From positions 77,717 through 141,716 of the forward strand of contig CAKTUD010000005.1 in NCBI GenBank assembly GCA_934617425.1: a stretch of DNA of 64,000 nucleotides, given 5' to 3'. Below the pieces are notes generated by a model, which did not search any database, was not told the origin of the DNA, and worked only from the letters and a program-made list of their open reading frames with translations. This document shows positions 45,131 through 54,114 of this stretch, in pieces. Origin of the DNA: an uncultured Eggerthellaceae bacterium. GTDB taxonomy: Bacteria > Actinomycetota > Coriobacteriia > Coriobacteriales > Eggerthellaceae. The translations under genes were made by a program, and so were the position numbers. Position 1 is the first letter of the stretch, and every line of letters begins with the position of its first letter.

Positions 45131-45754
45131 TTATTCGGACTTGGCAGCCGCCAGTGCGGCGCGCGACTCGACGATGCGGTCGACCAGGCCGTACTCAAGC
45201 GCCTGCTGGGCGGTCATGTAGTTGTCGCGCTCGGTGTCGCGCTGAATGGTCTCGAGCGTTTGGCCGGTGTTGTCGGCGAGAATCTGATTGAGTTGCTTGC
45301 GCGTCTTCAACATGAAGTCGGCAACGATCTGAATCTCGGTTTGCTGACCTTGCGCACCACCCGAAGGCTGATGGATGAGGACCATGGAATTGGGCAAGCA
45401 CAGCCTCTTGCCCTTGGTGCCGCTCGACAAAAGCACCGCAGCCATAGAAGCGCAGCAGCCCATGCAGATGGTAGAAACATCGGGCTTGATGAAGTTCATG
45501 GTGTCGAGAATCGCAAGACCTGCGGTAACCGAGCCTCCCGGCGAGTTGATGTAGAGCGAGATGTCCTTTTCGGGGTCGGCGCTCTCAAGATGCAGAAGCT
45601 GAGCGACGACGGAGTTCGCAACGTTGTCGTCGATCTGCTCACCCAAGAAGATGATGCGGTCGTTCAGCAATCGAGAATAGATATCGTAGCTGCGCTCGCC
45701 ACGAGGCGACTGCTCGATAACGTAGGGAATCAGCGCGTTGTTGATGTTCGCCAT
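45131..45754 (-). CDS. clpP: ATP-dependent Clp protease proteolytic subunit ClpP
   Basis: Serine peptidase chamber of the Clp protease, 207 residues. Catalytic serine in GCCASMAAVLL, histidine in HQPSGG and aspartate in GLVDRIV. ATG at 45754 (MANINNALIPYV) with AGAGAGG upstream. It is separated from tig by a terminator, so it has its own promoter region, which contains a palindrome at 45824-45844. Confidence 0.95.
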   Translation of the reverse strand: MANINNALIPYVIEQSPRGERSYDIYSRLLNDRIIFLGEQIDDNVANSVVAQLLHLESADPEKDISLYINSPGGSVTAGLAILDTMNFIKPDVSTICMGCCASMAAVLLSSGTKGKRLCLPNSMVLIHQPSGGAQGQQTEIQIVADFMLKTRKQLNQILADNTGQTLETIQRDTERDNYMTAQQALEYGLVDRIVESRAALAAAKSE

Positions 45755-45784
45755 TCCAACCTCTCTTTCAATAATGCAGTATTG

Positions 45785-45844
45785 CGGGCTTTGCCCGAGC
45801 TTTAAGGTAACTATTCCATGGTGGCGCACAAGCTCTTGTTTCGC
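45785..45844 (-). promoter_or_regulatory. Upstream region of clpP: palindrome and small hairpin
   Basis: ACAAG-CT-CTTGT (45828-45839), extending to GCG...CGC at 45824-45844, is a possible operator, reminiscent of ClgR-type control of clp genes in actinobacteria but not a clear match. CGGGC and GCCCG form a small hairpin at about 45785-45797 in the leader. Confidence 0.35.
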
Positions 45845-45874
45845 AAGGTGCTACACGACAGTGTTACCAGATGG

Positions 45875-45909
45875 AAAAAGCGGACGCACCTTGATGAGGC
45901 ACGCCCGCT
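45875..45909 (-). terminator. Intrinsic terminator of tig
   Basis: AGCGGACGCACCT (45879-45891) pairs with AGGCACGCCCGCT (45897-45909), including two G-U pairs, followed on the minus strand by TTTTTCC. It separates tig from clpP. Confidence 0.8.
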
Positions 45910-45929
45910 CAAATAAATGCCGCTAGAGG

Positions 45930-47444
45930 TTATTCGGCTTTGTTCTCGGCGGCTTTCTTGGTGGTCTTCTTAGCGGCAGGCTTTTTAGCAGCGGTTTTCT
46001 TCGCCGGCTTCTTCTCAGCCTCTTCGCCTTCGGCCTCGGCGGCCTTCTTGGTGGTCTTCTTAGCCGTGGTTTTCTTGGCGGCAGCCTTCTTCTTGGGCTT
46101 TTCTTCCTTGGCTTCCTCGACAGCAGCCGCGGGAGCCTCTTCGGTGACGACGGCGTTGTCGGTCACCTCGGCAGCGGCTTTCTGGCGAAGGATGCCCTGG
46201 CGCACCAAGAACATCTGACCGCTTTCCTCCCACTCCTTCTTGAGAGCGGCGGGGTCTTCGGCACCGGACTTGGCAAACTCGGCTGCGATGTCCTCGTCGG
46301 TGGCGACGATACCGGCATGCGCGGCCCATGCATCAAGCGCGAGATCCTGCTTGGCGAGATCGGCAGCCTGCTTCTTCACGTCGTCGCGGAACTGCTGCGA
46401 AGAGATGCCCTGAGACATGAGGTACATATCGAAAGTGATGCCCTGCTGCTGGAGCTGCGTGAAGAAGTTCTGCAGTAACGCCTGCTCCTGCTGCTCGGCC
46501 AGCGACGCCGGAACTTCGCCATCGAAACGCTCGGCCAAAGCGGAAAGAGCGCGCTCTTCCTTCAAACGCGGCATATAGGCGTTCTTTTGGTTGGCGATGA
46601 GGCTGGTGATTTCCTTGCGCGCCTCTTCCACGGTGTCCATGCCGAGCTTCTCTTTGACGAATTCGTCGGTGAGCTCGGGGGTCTTGCGCTCCTTGACCTG
46701 CAAAACCTCAACCTCGAAGTTGATCTTCTTGGTCTTGCCGATAAGGCTCGAGGTCATGACGGTGGGCTCTTCGGGCACGTCGATGGCAAACTGCTTGGTG
46801 TCGCCCTTCTTGAGGCCCTTGATCTCGTCATCGAAAGTCGCCGGGAACAAACCGGAAGCAACGCCGTATTGACGGTCGTCGGTGGAGATGGAAGCGATGT
46901 TCTCGCCGGCATCATTGGTGGCGGCGATCTTCAGGTTGGCGAAGTTGTCGTCGGCGATCACGGCATCATCTGCAGCGTCGACCATTTCTTGATAATGGAA
47001 CAGCATCGAATCGAACTCGGCCTGAACCTCGGCATCGGTAACCTCGGCGCTCGGCAGGGTGATCTCGACGTTGTCGTAATTAGAAAGCTCGGGAGTGGGC
47101 TTGGTGTCGACCTCGAACGAGTAAACGAAAGGCTCACCATCCTTGATCATCCCGATCTCCTCGGTGAAATCAGGCTGGCCAAGCGGGTACAAACCGCACT
47201 TGTCGACAGCCTGCATGCAGGTGTCGTTCACGATCGCGTCGGTGACGGTGGCAGCCACGGCTTCCTTGCCCAGGAAGTTGTCGATAACCTGGCGAGGGGC
47301 CTTGCCCTTACGAAAGCCCGGGATGCGGTACTGAGAAGCAAACTGCTTGTACTGCGCCTTAACTCGACCGCTAATGGTGTCTGCGTCGATGGTGACGGTG
47401 ACCTTAGCGCGGTTACCCTCCAAAACCTCTGCTTGTGTTTCCAC
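45930..47444 (-). CDS. tig: Trigger factor, with an alanine/lysine-rich C-terminal tail
   Basis: Ribosome-associated chaperone and prolyl isomerase. The docking signature GFRKGKAP is at 43-50, followed by the PPIase domain and the helical C-terminal domain. At 504 residues it exceeds the usual 430-450 by about 65 residues, caused by a low-complexity tail of repeated KKAAAKKTTAKK-type blocks from about residue 440. Such histone-like tails suggest nucleic acid or ribosome binding. The clpP-clpX neighbourhood is canonical. A second, divergent trigger factor is at 14941-16254. Confidence 0.95.
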   Translation of the reverse strand: METQAEVLEGNRAKVTVTIDADTISGRVKAQYKQFASQYRIPGFRKGKAPRQVIDNFLGKEAVAATVTDAIVNDTCMQAVDKCGLYPLGQPDFTEEIGMIKDGEPFVYSFEVDTKPTPELSNYDNVEITLPSAEVTDAEVQAEFDSMLFHYQEMVDAADDAVIADDNFANLKIAATNDAGENIASISTDDRQYGVASGLFPATFDDEIKGLKKGDTKQFAIDVPEEPTVMTSSLIGKTKKINFEVEVLQVKERKTPELTDEFVKEKLGMDTVEEARKEITSLIANQKNAYMPRLKEERALSALAERFDGEVPASLAEQQEQALLQNFFTQLQQQGITFDMYLMSQGISSQQFRDDVKKQAADLAKQDLALDAWAAHAGIVATDEDIAAEFAKSGAEDPAALKKEWEESGQMFLVRQGILRQKAAAEVTDNAVVTEEAPAAAVEEAKEEKPKKKAAAKKTTAKKTTKKAAEAEGEEAEKKPAKKTAAKKPAAKKTTKKAAENKAE

Positions 47445-47602
47445 TTGAATCCTCCGTATGTCTTACTCGCCTCGTGGCATCTGCCTAACGGCGCTATTGA
47501 ATGTTCGGCATTTATGAGACGAGACCGCCCAAGCGGGTTTTTCGAACCTATTCCGAACATCTTCCTTCGATAATGCCAAGGGCAAATTATGTCACAGTTA
47601 CC

Positions 47603-47632
47603 TTGTCAGATAAAGACTTTTCGCCCTATAAT
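47603..47632 (+). promoter_or_regulatory. Promoter of the small membrane protein gene
   Basis: TTGTCA (47603-47608), an 18-base spacer and a consensus TATAAT (47627-47632). The downstream frame must therefore start after this point, consistent with the GTG at 47718. Confidence 0.7.
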
Positions 47633-47717
47633 CGTGAATAGACCAAATCTGATAAACCACGGCGCTGCGCCTTGGATCGCGCGCCAAACGAACCGAAAAC
47701 GCGAAAGGTCTAACCCC

Positions 47718-48080
47718 GTGACAGCCCTGCCACTCAACATCGCGCAAGAGCGCGAACTTCATCGACTTTTGGAATACGAGCGCAAAACCTGCAGCGCCGG
47801 CAAGGATCTTGTTTACCACTGCGCGTTTCCCTATCGCCCCGATAACGACCTCCAGGCCGAGCTGATCGAACTTGGCTACCTAGCCACGAAAACCGATCGC
47901 ACGCACGGAACCGTGGTGCGCATTACCTCGGACGGATACAGCTATTTCCCCAGCCTCATGCGCGAGGAAGACGAGAAACGCAAGCGGGCGCACCGCGATT
48001 CGCGCCTTATCGGCCTTACGGCGATCTTCATCATGCTCGCTATGGTCATCGGGTTCATGTGCGGCTATCTGCTGCGCTAG
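47718..48080 (+). CDS. Small protein with a C-terminal transmembrane helix, unknown function
   Basis: A 120-residue protein I do not recognise. The GTG at 47718 has AAAGG nine bases upstream and lies after a good promoter. The first 90 residues are soluble and look like a small winged-helix or DUF-type domain (LIELGYLATKTDRTHGTVVRITSDGYSYF). A charged segment and one helix (LTAIFIMLAMVIGFMCGYLL) follow at the C-terminus. It is convergent with metH. Confidence 0.7.
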   Translation: MTALPLNIAQERELHRLLEYERKTCSAGKDLVYHCAFPYRPDNDLQAELIELGYLATKTDRTHGTVVRITSDGYSYFPSLMREEDEKRKRAHRDSRLIGLTAIFIMLAMVIGFMCGYLLR

Positions 48081-48081
48081 G

Positions 48082-50643
48082 CTACATGCCGATTTCTTCG
48101 AAATAACGTTCGGCGATCCTGGCTGATTCGGCGGCATCTTTGCTATAGAAATCAGCACCGATTTGCGCCGCGTATTCAGGAGTGAGCACAGCGCCGCCGA
48201 CAAATACTTTGCAACCGGGCAATTGCTCATGCAGAAGCGCGACTGTCTGCTCCATCGAACGCACGGTAGTGGTCATGAGAGCCGACAGCCCCACAAGACG
48301 GATACCCTGTTCGCGCACGACGCGCAGTATCTCTTCGGGCGAAACGTCGCGACCGAGGTCGACCACGCGATAGCCGTAGTTTTCAAGCAACATCTTCACG
48401 ATGTTCTTGCCGATGTCGTGTATATCGCCCTTCACTGTCGCAACGGCGATGGCGCGAGACGTTGCAACGGCATCGGTTTCACCGACATGTTCTTTGACCA
48501 CGTCGAATCCCGCCTTTACCGCCTCGGCTGAAGCCATCAGCTGAGGCAGGAAGAACGCCCCTTTGTCAAAACGCTCGCCAACGATGTCGAGCGTGGGAAT
48601 GAATACATCGTTTATCAAATCGAGCGGATCGTGGTTTTCGAGCAGCGCCTCGGTTGCGGCACCCATAGGGCCTTTTCGGCCTGTAAGGATAAGGTGCACC
48701 ATGGCACGCACATCGTCGGCAGCATCATCGAAGGAGGGCGGCACCGCGACGGGGCACTCATCAACCGCGGCGCGCGGGATCATCTGCTCGTTTTTCGTGA
48801 CGTCAGCACTTGGGGTGCTGTAGGGGTCATCTACCGTCGCATATGTCTCAATGAAACCAACCGAACCTGCATCCTGACAATTTAAGACCCTGAAAGTGTT
48901 TACCGTATCGATATAACGGCGCGACAAGGGGTTGAGAATCGGCATATCGAGCCCGCAGCCAAACGCCGCAGCCAAAAACGTCGCGTTCACCATGTTGCGT
49001 TGCGGCAGACCGAAGCTGATGTTGGAAACGCCGAGAACCGTACGCACGCCCAGGCGCTCTTTCACCATGGTTATGGCACGCAAGATCTCAAGTGCTTCCG
49101 ACTGGTTGGTGGCGCAAGCCATGGTAAGACAGTCGATCACGATATCGCTACGCGGAATGCCCAAGGATTCCGCCTCGTCAACGATATGCTTGGCGATAGC
49201 GAAGCGACCTTCCGCGGTTGCGGGGATGCCCGTCTCGTCAAGAGCGAGGCCGATAACGGCACAGCCGTATTTTTTAGCTATCGGCAAAACGGCATCGAGG
49301 CTTTCCCTCTTGCCATTCACACTATTGATCAGGGGCTTTCCCGCATAGCTGCGCACCGCGGCCTCAATGGCCTCTGGATCGGATGAATCGATCACCAAAG
49401 GAAGCGTCACCGTTGCGGATAGCTTCTCGACAGCAGCAGCAAGCACCTGCGGCTCATCGAGTTCGGGCAGGCCGACATTCACATCGAGAACATCAGCGCC
49501 GTGCTCTTGTTGGGAAACAGCCTCGCCGATGATGTAGTCGAGATCGCCCGCACGAAGCGCTGCCTTGAGTTTAGGTTTACCCGTGGGATTGATGCGCTCG
49601 CCGATGACGGCGACGCGCGGCACGCCAACCGGCAACGACACCATTTCCTGAGCACTGCAAAGCACGCAGGAAGGCTCGTAGCCACGCGCGGGTAGCGTAC
49701 GTGCGTCGATGGCCTTGCGCAAAAGCTTGATGTATTCCGGCGACGTGCCGCAGCAGCCGCCGATGATAGTTGCGCCCGCATCGACCATCGCCTCCATAGC
49801 GGAGGCGAAATCTTGTGGCGCGACGTCGAAGAGCGTCTTTTCGCCCTCTACATGCGGAAGCCCGGCATTGGGCTGCGCGACAAGCGGACAGCGCGCCCGC
49901 GAAGCCATGTCCTTGACAGCCTGCAAGAGTTCCATCGGGCCAAGCGAGCAGTTGAGACCCACAGCCTGAACGCCCATGCTGGAAAGCACCTCAGCGGCAA
50001 TTGCCGGAGAAGTCCCCAAAAACGTGCGGCCATCCTCTCCAAAGGTCATGGTCACGATAACCGGCAAATCGCAATGTTCACGTGCGGCCAAAAGAGCTGC
50101 TTTGGCCTCGCGTAAATCAGCCATGGTCTCGACGAGGATTAAATCGCAGCTTGCTGCCACGGCCGCCTTAACCTGCTCAGCGAATACGCGGTACGCTTCC
50201 TCGAACGACATCGTGCCCATGGGCTCGAGCAGGGCACCTGTAGGCCCTATGTCTCCGGCAACGTAAGGCGCCCCAGCCGCACGAGCGCATTTTGCTGCGG
50301 CTGCATACACTTCGGCAACGCTCGCGCGCCCTTCAAGTTTGAGCGCATTGGCACCGAACGTGTTGGTGGTGATGACCTCCGCACCCGCTTCCACGTAACG
50401 AGCATGGATGGCGGCTATGTCGGACGCATGCGAGAAGTTCAACATCTCGGGTACGTCCTCTATTTCGGATAGCCCCATTTCCTGAAGTTGCGTCCCCATG
50501 GCACCGTCGATAAGCAGGAAATCCTGTCCGAGGAGCGCCCGGTGCAGGTGATCGTCCTTGATGCGCAGCCCCGAAAGGTCGATAGCGGGCGCCACGGAAG
50601 CACGCCGTGCACCTTCGGTTAAGCGAGAGGGGTCATCGGCCAT
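48082..50643 (-). CDS. metH: B12-dependent methionine synthase without the activation domain
   Basis: Transfers the methyl group from methyltetrahydrofolate to homocysteine. The 853 residues cover the homocysteine domain (1 to about 330, zinc cysteines in GGCCGTSPEY), the pterin-binding domain (about 345-620, INPTGKPKLK) and the cobalamin cap and Rossmann domains with GDIHDIGKNI. It ends where E. coli MetH would continue into the SAM-dependent activation domain. That domain is supplied by the upstream gene, which overlaps by 11 bases. The predicted enzyme is therefore a two-part MetH. Confidence 0.94.
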   Translation of the reverse strand: MADDPSRLTEGARRASVAPAIDLSGLRIKDDHLHRALLGQDFLLIDGAMGTQLQEMGLSEIEDVPEMLNFSHASDIAAIHARYVEAGAEVITTNTFGANALKLEGRASVAEVYAAAAKCARAAGAPYVAGDIGPTGALLEPMGTMSFEEAYRVFAEQVKAAVAASCDLILVETMADLREAKAALLAAREHCDLPVIVTMTFGEDGRTFLGTSPAIAAEVLSSMGVQAVGLNCSLGPMELLQAVKDMASRARCPLVAQPNAGLPHVEGEKTLFDVAPQDFASAMEAMVDAGATIIGGCCGTSPEYIKLLRKAIDARTLPARGYEPSCVLCSAQEMVSLPVGVPRVAVIGERINPTGKPKLKAALRAGDLDYIIGEAVSQQEHGADVLDVNVGLPELDEPQVLAAAVEKLSATVTLPLVIDSSDPEAIEAAVRSYAGKPLINSVNGKRESLDAVLPIAKKYGCAVIGLALDETGIPATAEGRFAIAKHIVDEAESLGIPRSDIVIDCLTMACATNQSEALEILRAITMVKERLGVRTVLGVSNISFGLPQRNMVNATFLAAAFGCGLDMPILNPLSRRYIDTVNTFRVLNCQDAGSVGFIETYATVDDPYSTPSADVTKNEQMIPRAAVDECPVAVPPSFDDAADDVRAMVHLILTGRKGPMGAATEALLENHDPLDLINDVFIPTLDIVGERFDKGAFFLPQLMASAEAVKAGFDVVKEHVGETDAVATSRAIAVATVKGDIHDIGKNIVKMLLENYGYRVVDLGRDVSPEEILRVVREQGIRLVGLSALMTTTVRSMEQTVALLHEQLPGCKVFVGGAVLTPEYAAQIGADFYSKDAAESARIAERYFEEIGM

Positions 50644-51355
50644 GGCAGGTCGTTCCTTTCTTGCGAAGCTCGCAGCAACCCTTCAATTGGCAGCTTGCGC
50701 AAAGGTCGCGCACCCCAAAACCATCTCGACCGGCTTCAAACAAACCAACGAGCGCCGTGGTGCTCTTAACGGGAATCATCATATTGGTAGGGGTAAGCGT
50801 TATCCCCAATCGACGCGTGGCATCAAGCGCCGAAAGCAACGCGGGCTGCACGGAAAGCGGCAAGTCACCGTATCCCGGGCTGAATCGCCAATTGGTATGA
50901 AGTCCTTGATCGGCGGCCCAAGCAACTATCTGCGCTTCAACGGCATTCGCGCACGCCTCGACAAGCGCCGACGAGCACGCGCCGAACATAAGCGCATCTA
51001 CCGAACTCATGGCGGCATATTTGCGTATCTCGCGCTCGCTTTCCATACCAAGCGTGCACGCCATGAGAGCAACCTTGCAAGCGCCGGCCAGGTGTTGCGC
51101 CATACTGGAGCCCGGCAGCGCCATACCGCAATCGGGCAACACGGTCGGCTCTTTCGTCGGGTCGACATCGAAAATCCCCCATGCAAACCGAGGCGAAAGA
51201 TCGCGCTCGCAGGCGCAAGCAAGCTCATTGAAACGAGCCAGCAGGGCTTCGTCGAGTCGCTGACCCGCATACCCTAAATAGCTCAGCGCTTCATCGCGGT
51301 CGAGTGCGACGATGCTCCCCCGTCCCGCGCCGAAACAGCCGTAGCGAATCGTCAT
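50633..51355 (-). CDS. Stand-alone methionine synthase activation-domain protein
   Basis: A 240-residue homologue of the SAM-binding reactivation domain of MetH. The motif RFSPGYGDLPLSVQ and the segment LGITLTPTNMMIPVKST match that domain. A cysteine cluster CASCQLKGCC at the C-terminus is extra and could bind iron-sulfur or zinc. It lies between metF and the short metH with overlaps of 4 and 11 bases, so it very likely reductively methylates the cobalamin of MetH as a separate subunit. Confidence 0.85.
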   Translation of the reverse strand: MTIRYGCFGAGRGSIVALDRDEALSYLGYAGQRLDEALLARFNELACACERDLSPRFAWGIFDVDPTKEPTVLPDCGMALPGSSMAQHLAGACKVALMACTLGMESEREIRKYAAMSSVDALMFGACSSALVEACANAVEAQIVAWAADQGLHTNWRFSPGYGDLPLSVQPALLSALDATRRLGITLTPTNMMIPVKSTTALVGLFEAGRDGFGVRDLCASCQLKGCCELRKKGTTCHGR

Positions 51356-52239
51356 CTAACCCGCGCCACCTTGAGCGCGCACATAGCAGCGCGTGCGATT
51401 TCGGGCTTGTTCATAGTATAGACATGCAAGCCGTCGACACCGTGATCCTGCAAATCGGTAAGCTGACGGCAAGCGTATTCGATGCCTGCCTGTTTCAAAC
51501 TTGCCGGGTCGTTTTCATAACGCGCAAGTAGTTTGATGATGGGGCTTGGCAGCGACGCGCCGCACATGAACACCATGCGCTGAATCTGCTGCTTGCCCAT
51601 AAACGGCATGACGCCCGCAGTGATGGGCAACGTGATTCCGCCGCGCTCTGCAGCCTCGCGAAAACGATAGAAATAATCGTTGTCGAAGAACAGCTGCGAC
51701 ACGAAAAAGCGAGCGCCGGCGTCCTGCTTCTGCTTTAAGTGCTCGATGTTCAAGCGCATGCTATCGCAATCGATATGTCCTTCGGGATAGGCGGCGGCAC
51801 CCACGCAAAAGCCCGCGTCGGCAAGAAGGGGAATAAGGTCTTTCGCATAAAGGAACTCGCCCGGCTGATAGCCATCAGGAAGATCTCCGCGCAGAGCCAA
51901 AACGTTTTGGATGCCCCGCGCGTGCATGTCGTCGATTGCAGCGGCAATCGAATCCTTCGACGCTCCGGCACAAGTGAGATGAGCAACCGCGGGCGTATCG
52001 AAATCGCATTGAATCATGGAAGCGATACCGGCGGTCGCACCTTTATTGCCGCTTCCGCCCGCCGAATAAGTAACGCTGATGAAATCGGGCTCGAGGGTGG
52101 CAAGCTCGGTAACGACCTCGCGAGCAGTTTCCATACTCAACTCGCCCTTTGGTGGGAAAATCTCGAATGAAACGGGCTGACTTGCAGCATCGGCAAATAT
52201 AGCGCCGACATCTTTCCCCTTGTTTTGCAAAGCCGACAA
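51352..52239 (-). CDS. metF: 5,10-methylenetetrahydrofolate reductase
   Basis: Provides methyltetrahydrofolate for MetH; a TIM-barrel flavoprotein. Recognised from VSFEIFPPKGELSMETA near the start, SVTYSAGGSGNKG and ALRGDLPDGYQPG. I prefer the TTG at 52239, because AAGGAG lies 8 bases upstream; the GTG at 52248 directly abuts that ribosome-binding site. First gene of the metF-activase-metH unit. No SAM or B12 riboswitch is recognisable upstream. Confidence 0.93.
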   Translation of the reverse strand: MSALQNKGKDVGAIFADAASQPVSFEIFPPKGELSMETAREVVTELATLEPDFISVTYSAGGSGNKGATAGIASMIQCDFDTPAVAHLTCAGASKDSIAAAIDDMHARGIQNVLALRGDLPDGYQPGEFLYAKDLIPLLADAGFCVGAAAYPEGHIDCDSMRLNIEHLKQKQDAGARFFVSQLFFDNDYFYRFREAAERGGITLPITAGVMPFMGKQQIQRMVFMCGASLPSPIIKLLARYENDPASLKQAGIEYACRQLTDLQDHGVDGLHVYTMNKPEIARAAMCALKVARVR

Positions 52240-52413
52240 AACGACCACTCCTTGCGAATACAGAAAGGCACGGCTGCGCCATCCTTAACGTCAGTGTTGC
52301 CATTTTAGCCGAACGAACTCATCAAAACTTAACGATATCCATAAAAACGCTTGCCAAGATATATGCATTATCGATTGCCAAACAACGTCTAGCGCGAATG
52401 CGACAATCGCGCA

Positions 52414-52440
52414 ATAAAAAAGCCGGCAACCATGCCGGCT
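52414..52440 (-). terminator. Intrinsic terminator of tRNA-Leu
   Basis: AGCCGGCA (52421-52428) and TGCCGGCT (52433-52440) form an 8-bp stem with an ACCA loop, followed by TTTTTTAT on the minus strand, 12 bases beyond the tRNA end. Confidence 0.9.
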
Positions 52441-52451
52441 CAAAACATCAA

Positions 52452-52537
52452 TGGTGCGGGCGAAAGGACTTGAACCTTCACAGGGGTTGCCCACCAGAAC
52501 CTAAATCTGGCGCGTCTGCCAATTCCGCCACGCCCGC
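52452..52537 (-). tRNA. tRNA-Leu, anticodon TAG
   Basis: An 86-base class II tRNA with acceptor GCGGGCG/CGCCCGC, a variable arm TGGGCAACCCCTGTG, a GGTTCAAGTC T-loop and an encoded CCA. The anticodon stem CCAGA/TCTGG closes the loop TTTAGGT, giving TAG, which reads CUA. Confidence 0.95.
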
Positions 52538-52680
52538 GCACGGCGGCAATCATAGCAGAATTGGCGCAAACGCCGCAAGAAACGCATGAAACAACCGCTA
52601 ATCGTTAAGAATGTGCAAACAAACCGCTTTAGTCTACTGAAGCGGTTCCCCTTTGCTATGATTCCGTGACATGCGATTGC

Positions 52681-52720
52681 GTATCTGCTTGCCAGCCTTC
52701 GCAGTCTGTTAAACAGATAC
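52681..52720 (+). other. Alternative hairpins in the sstT leader
   Basis: GTATCTG (52681-52687) can pair with CAGATAC (52714-52720), and TCTGT (52705-52709) can pair with ACAGA (52713-52717). The two share bases and are mutually exclusive. They lie about 40 bases before the start codon of the symporter, after an extended -10-like TGCTATGAT. Possible leader regulation, weak evidence. Confidence 0.3.
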
Positions 52721-52760
52721 GACAAGCATACCCACATTCGTTTCGTTGAGAGGATATCCT

Positions 52761-54044
52761 GTGAAGCATCTCGCTGAACAATGGGTGCGCATCAGCTTGA
52801 TCAAGCGCATCCTGGTTGGCCTGATCATCGGTGCCGTGCTTGGTGCCGTCGGTCCTGCAAACCTCGAGGCCGTCACCCTGCTTGGCAATTTGTTTGTCGG
52901 CGCCCTTAAGGGCATCGCCCCTATTCTGGTTTTCTTCCTGGTTCTAAGCGCCCTTGCCAGCGCACGCGGCAAGTCGAACATGAAGACCATCCTTATTCTT
53001 TATCTGGTCTCCACTTTTCTTGCAGCCATCGTGGCCGTCGTAGCCACTTCGGCCTTCCCTATCACGCTCACGCTCGCCGATGCGGGCGACGTGACCCAAA
53101 CTTCGCCGCAAAACGTTTGGGAAGTGCTCACCACTTTGCTGATGAACGTGGTTTCCAACCCGGTTGAGGCCTTGGTGAAAGCAAACTACATCGGCATCCT
53201 TGCATGGGCCGTTGTTCTCGGCTTGGCCATGCGCGCTGCCTCCCAGGCAACCAACGACGTGTTCGCCGATATCTCGAACGCCGTCTCCACCGTCGTCGCA
53301 TGGATCATCCAGTGCGCGCCGTTCGGCATCTTCGGCTTGGTGTACTCCTCGGTTTCGACCAACGGCCTGAACATCTTCGTTGAATACGGCCAGATCATCG
53401 TATTGCTGGTGGCCTGCATGTTCTTCATTGCGCTGGTCGCCAACCCGCTTATGGTGTTCATCGTCACCCGCAAGAACCCCTTCCCGTTGGTGTGGCGCTG
53501 CATCAAGGATTCGGGCTTGTTCGCGTTCTTCACGCGCAGCTCTGCCGCCAACATTCCCGTCAACATGGAGCTTTGCGAGAAGCTCGGCCTGAACAAAGAT
53601 ACCTACAGCGTTTCCATCCCGCTAGGCGCCACCATCAACATGGCAGGTGCCGCCGTGACCATCACCGTCATGGCAATGTGCGCAGCCTACACGCTAGGCA
53701 TCAACATCGACGCCCCCACCGCCGTCATCCTGTCCGTGCTCGCCGCCGTGAGCGCATGCGGCGCCTCCGGCGTTGCCGGCGGATCGCTTCTGCTTATCCC
53801 GCTTGCCTGCTCGCTTTTCGGCATCTCCAACGATATCGCCATCCAGGTCGTTGCCATCGGCTTCATCATCGGCGTTATCCAGGACTCTTGCGAAACCGCC
53901 CTCAATTCGTCCTCCGACGTTTTGTTCACCGCAACCGCCGAGTACCGCTCGTGGATTAAAGCCGGCCGCACCGACTTCGTCATGGGTCAAGACAACACCC
54001 CGCTCAACGTGGTCGAGAAAGCTGCCGACAACAGCGCGAAATAA
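52761..54044 (+). CDS. sstT: Sodium:serine/threonine symporter, SstT-like
   Basis: A 427-residue member of the dicarboxylate/amino acid:cation symporter family. The segment FTRSSAANIPVNMELCEKLG and IPLGATINMAGAAVTIT are close to SstT, and CETALNSSSDVLFTA closes the transport domain. About eight helices plus two re-entrant loops are expected. The GTG at 52761 has GAGAGGAT seven bases upstream. Single gene ended by a terminator. Confidence 0.9.
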   Translation: MKHLAEQWVRISLIKRILVGLIIGAVLGAVGPANLEAVTLLGNLFVGALKGIAPILVFFLVLSALASARGKSNMKTILILYLVSTFLAAIVAVVATSAFPITLTLADAGDVTQTSPQNVWEVLTTLLMNVVSNPVEALVKANYIGILAWAVVLGLAMRAASQATNDVFADISNAVSTVVAWIIQCAPFGIFGLVYSSVSTNGLNIFVEYGQIIVLLVACMFFIALVANPLMVFIVTRKNPFPLVWRCIKDSGLFAFFTRSSAANIPVNMELCEKLGLNKDTYSVSIPLGATINMAGAAVTITVMAMCAAYTLGINIDAPTAVILSVLAAVSACGASGVAGGSLLLIPLACSLFGISNDIAIQVVAIGFIIGVIQDSCETALNSSSDVLFTATAEYRSWIKAGRTDFVMGQDNTPLNVVEKAADNSAK

Positions 54045-54067
54045 CGACGAACCTTTTCTGCTTTCGA

Positions 54068-54092
54068 AAGGCGCCCCGAGCGGGCGCCTTTT
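54068..54092 (+). terminator. Intrinsic terminator of sstT
   Basis: AAGGCGCCC and GGGCGCCTT form a 9-bp stem with a 5-base loop, followed by TTCC, 24 bases after the stop. Confidence 0.8.
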
Positions 54093-54114
54093 CCATGCCC
54101 CGCCTTCTCGATAT

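Noticed and set aside
52240..52451. SAM or cobalamin riboswitch upstream of metF
   Set aside because: Neither a SAM-I core nor a B12 box could be recognised in this interval, although such control would suit the operon.
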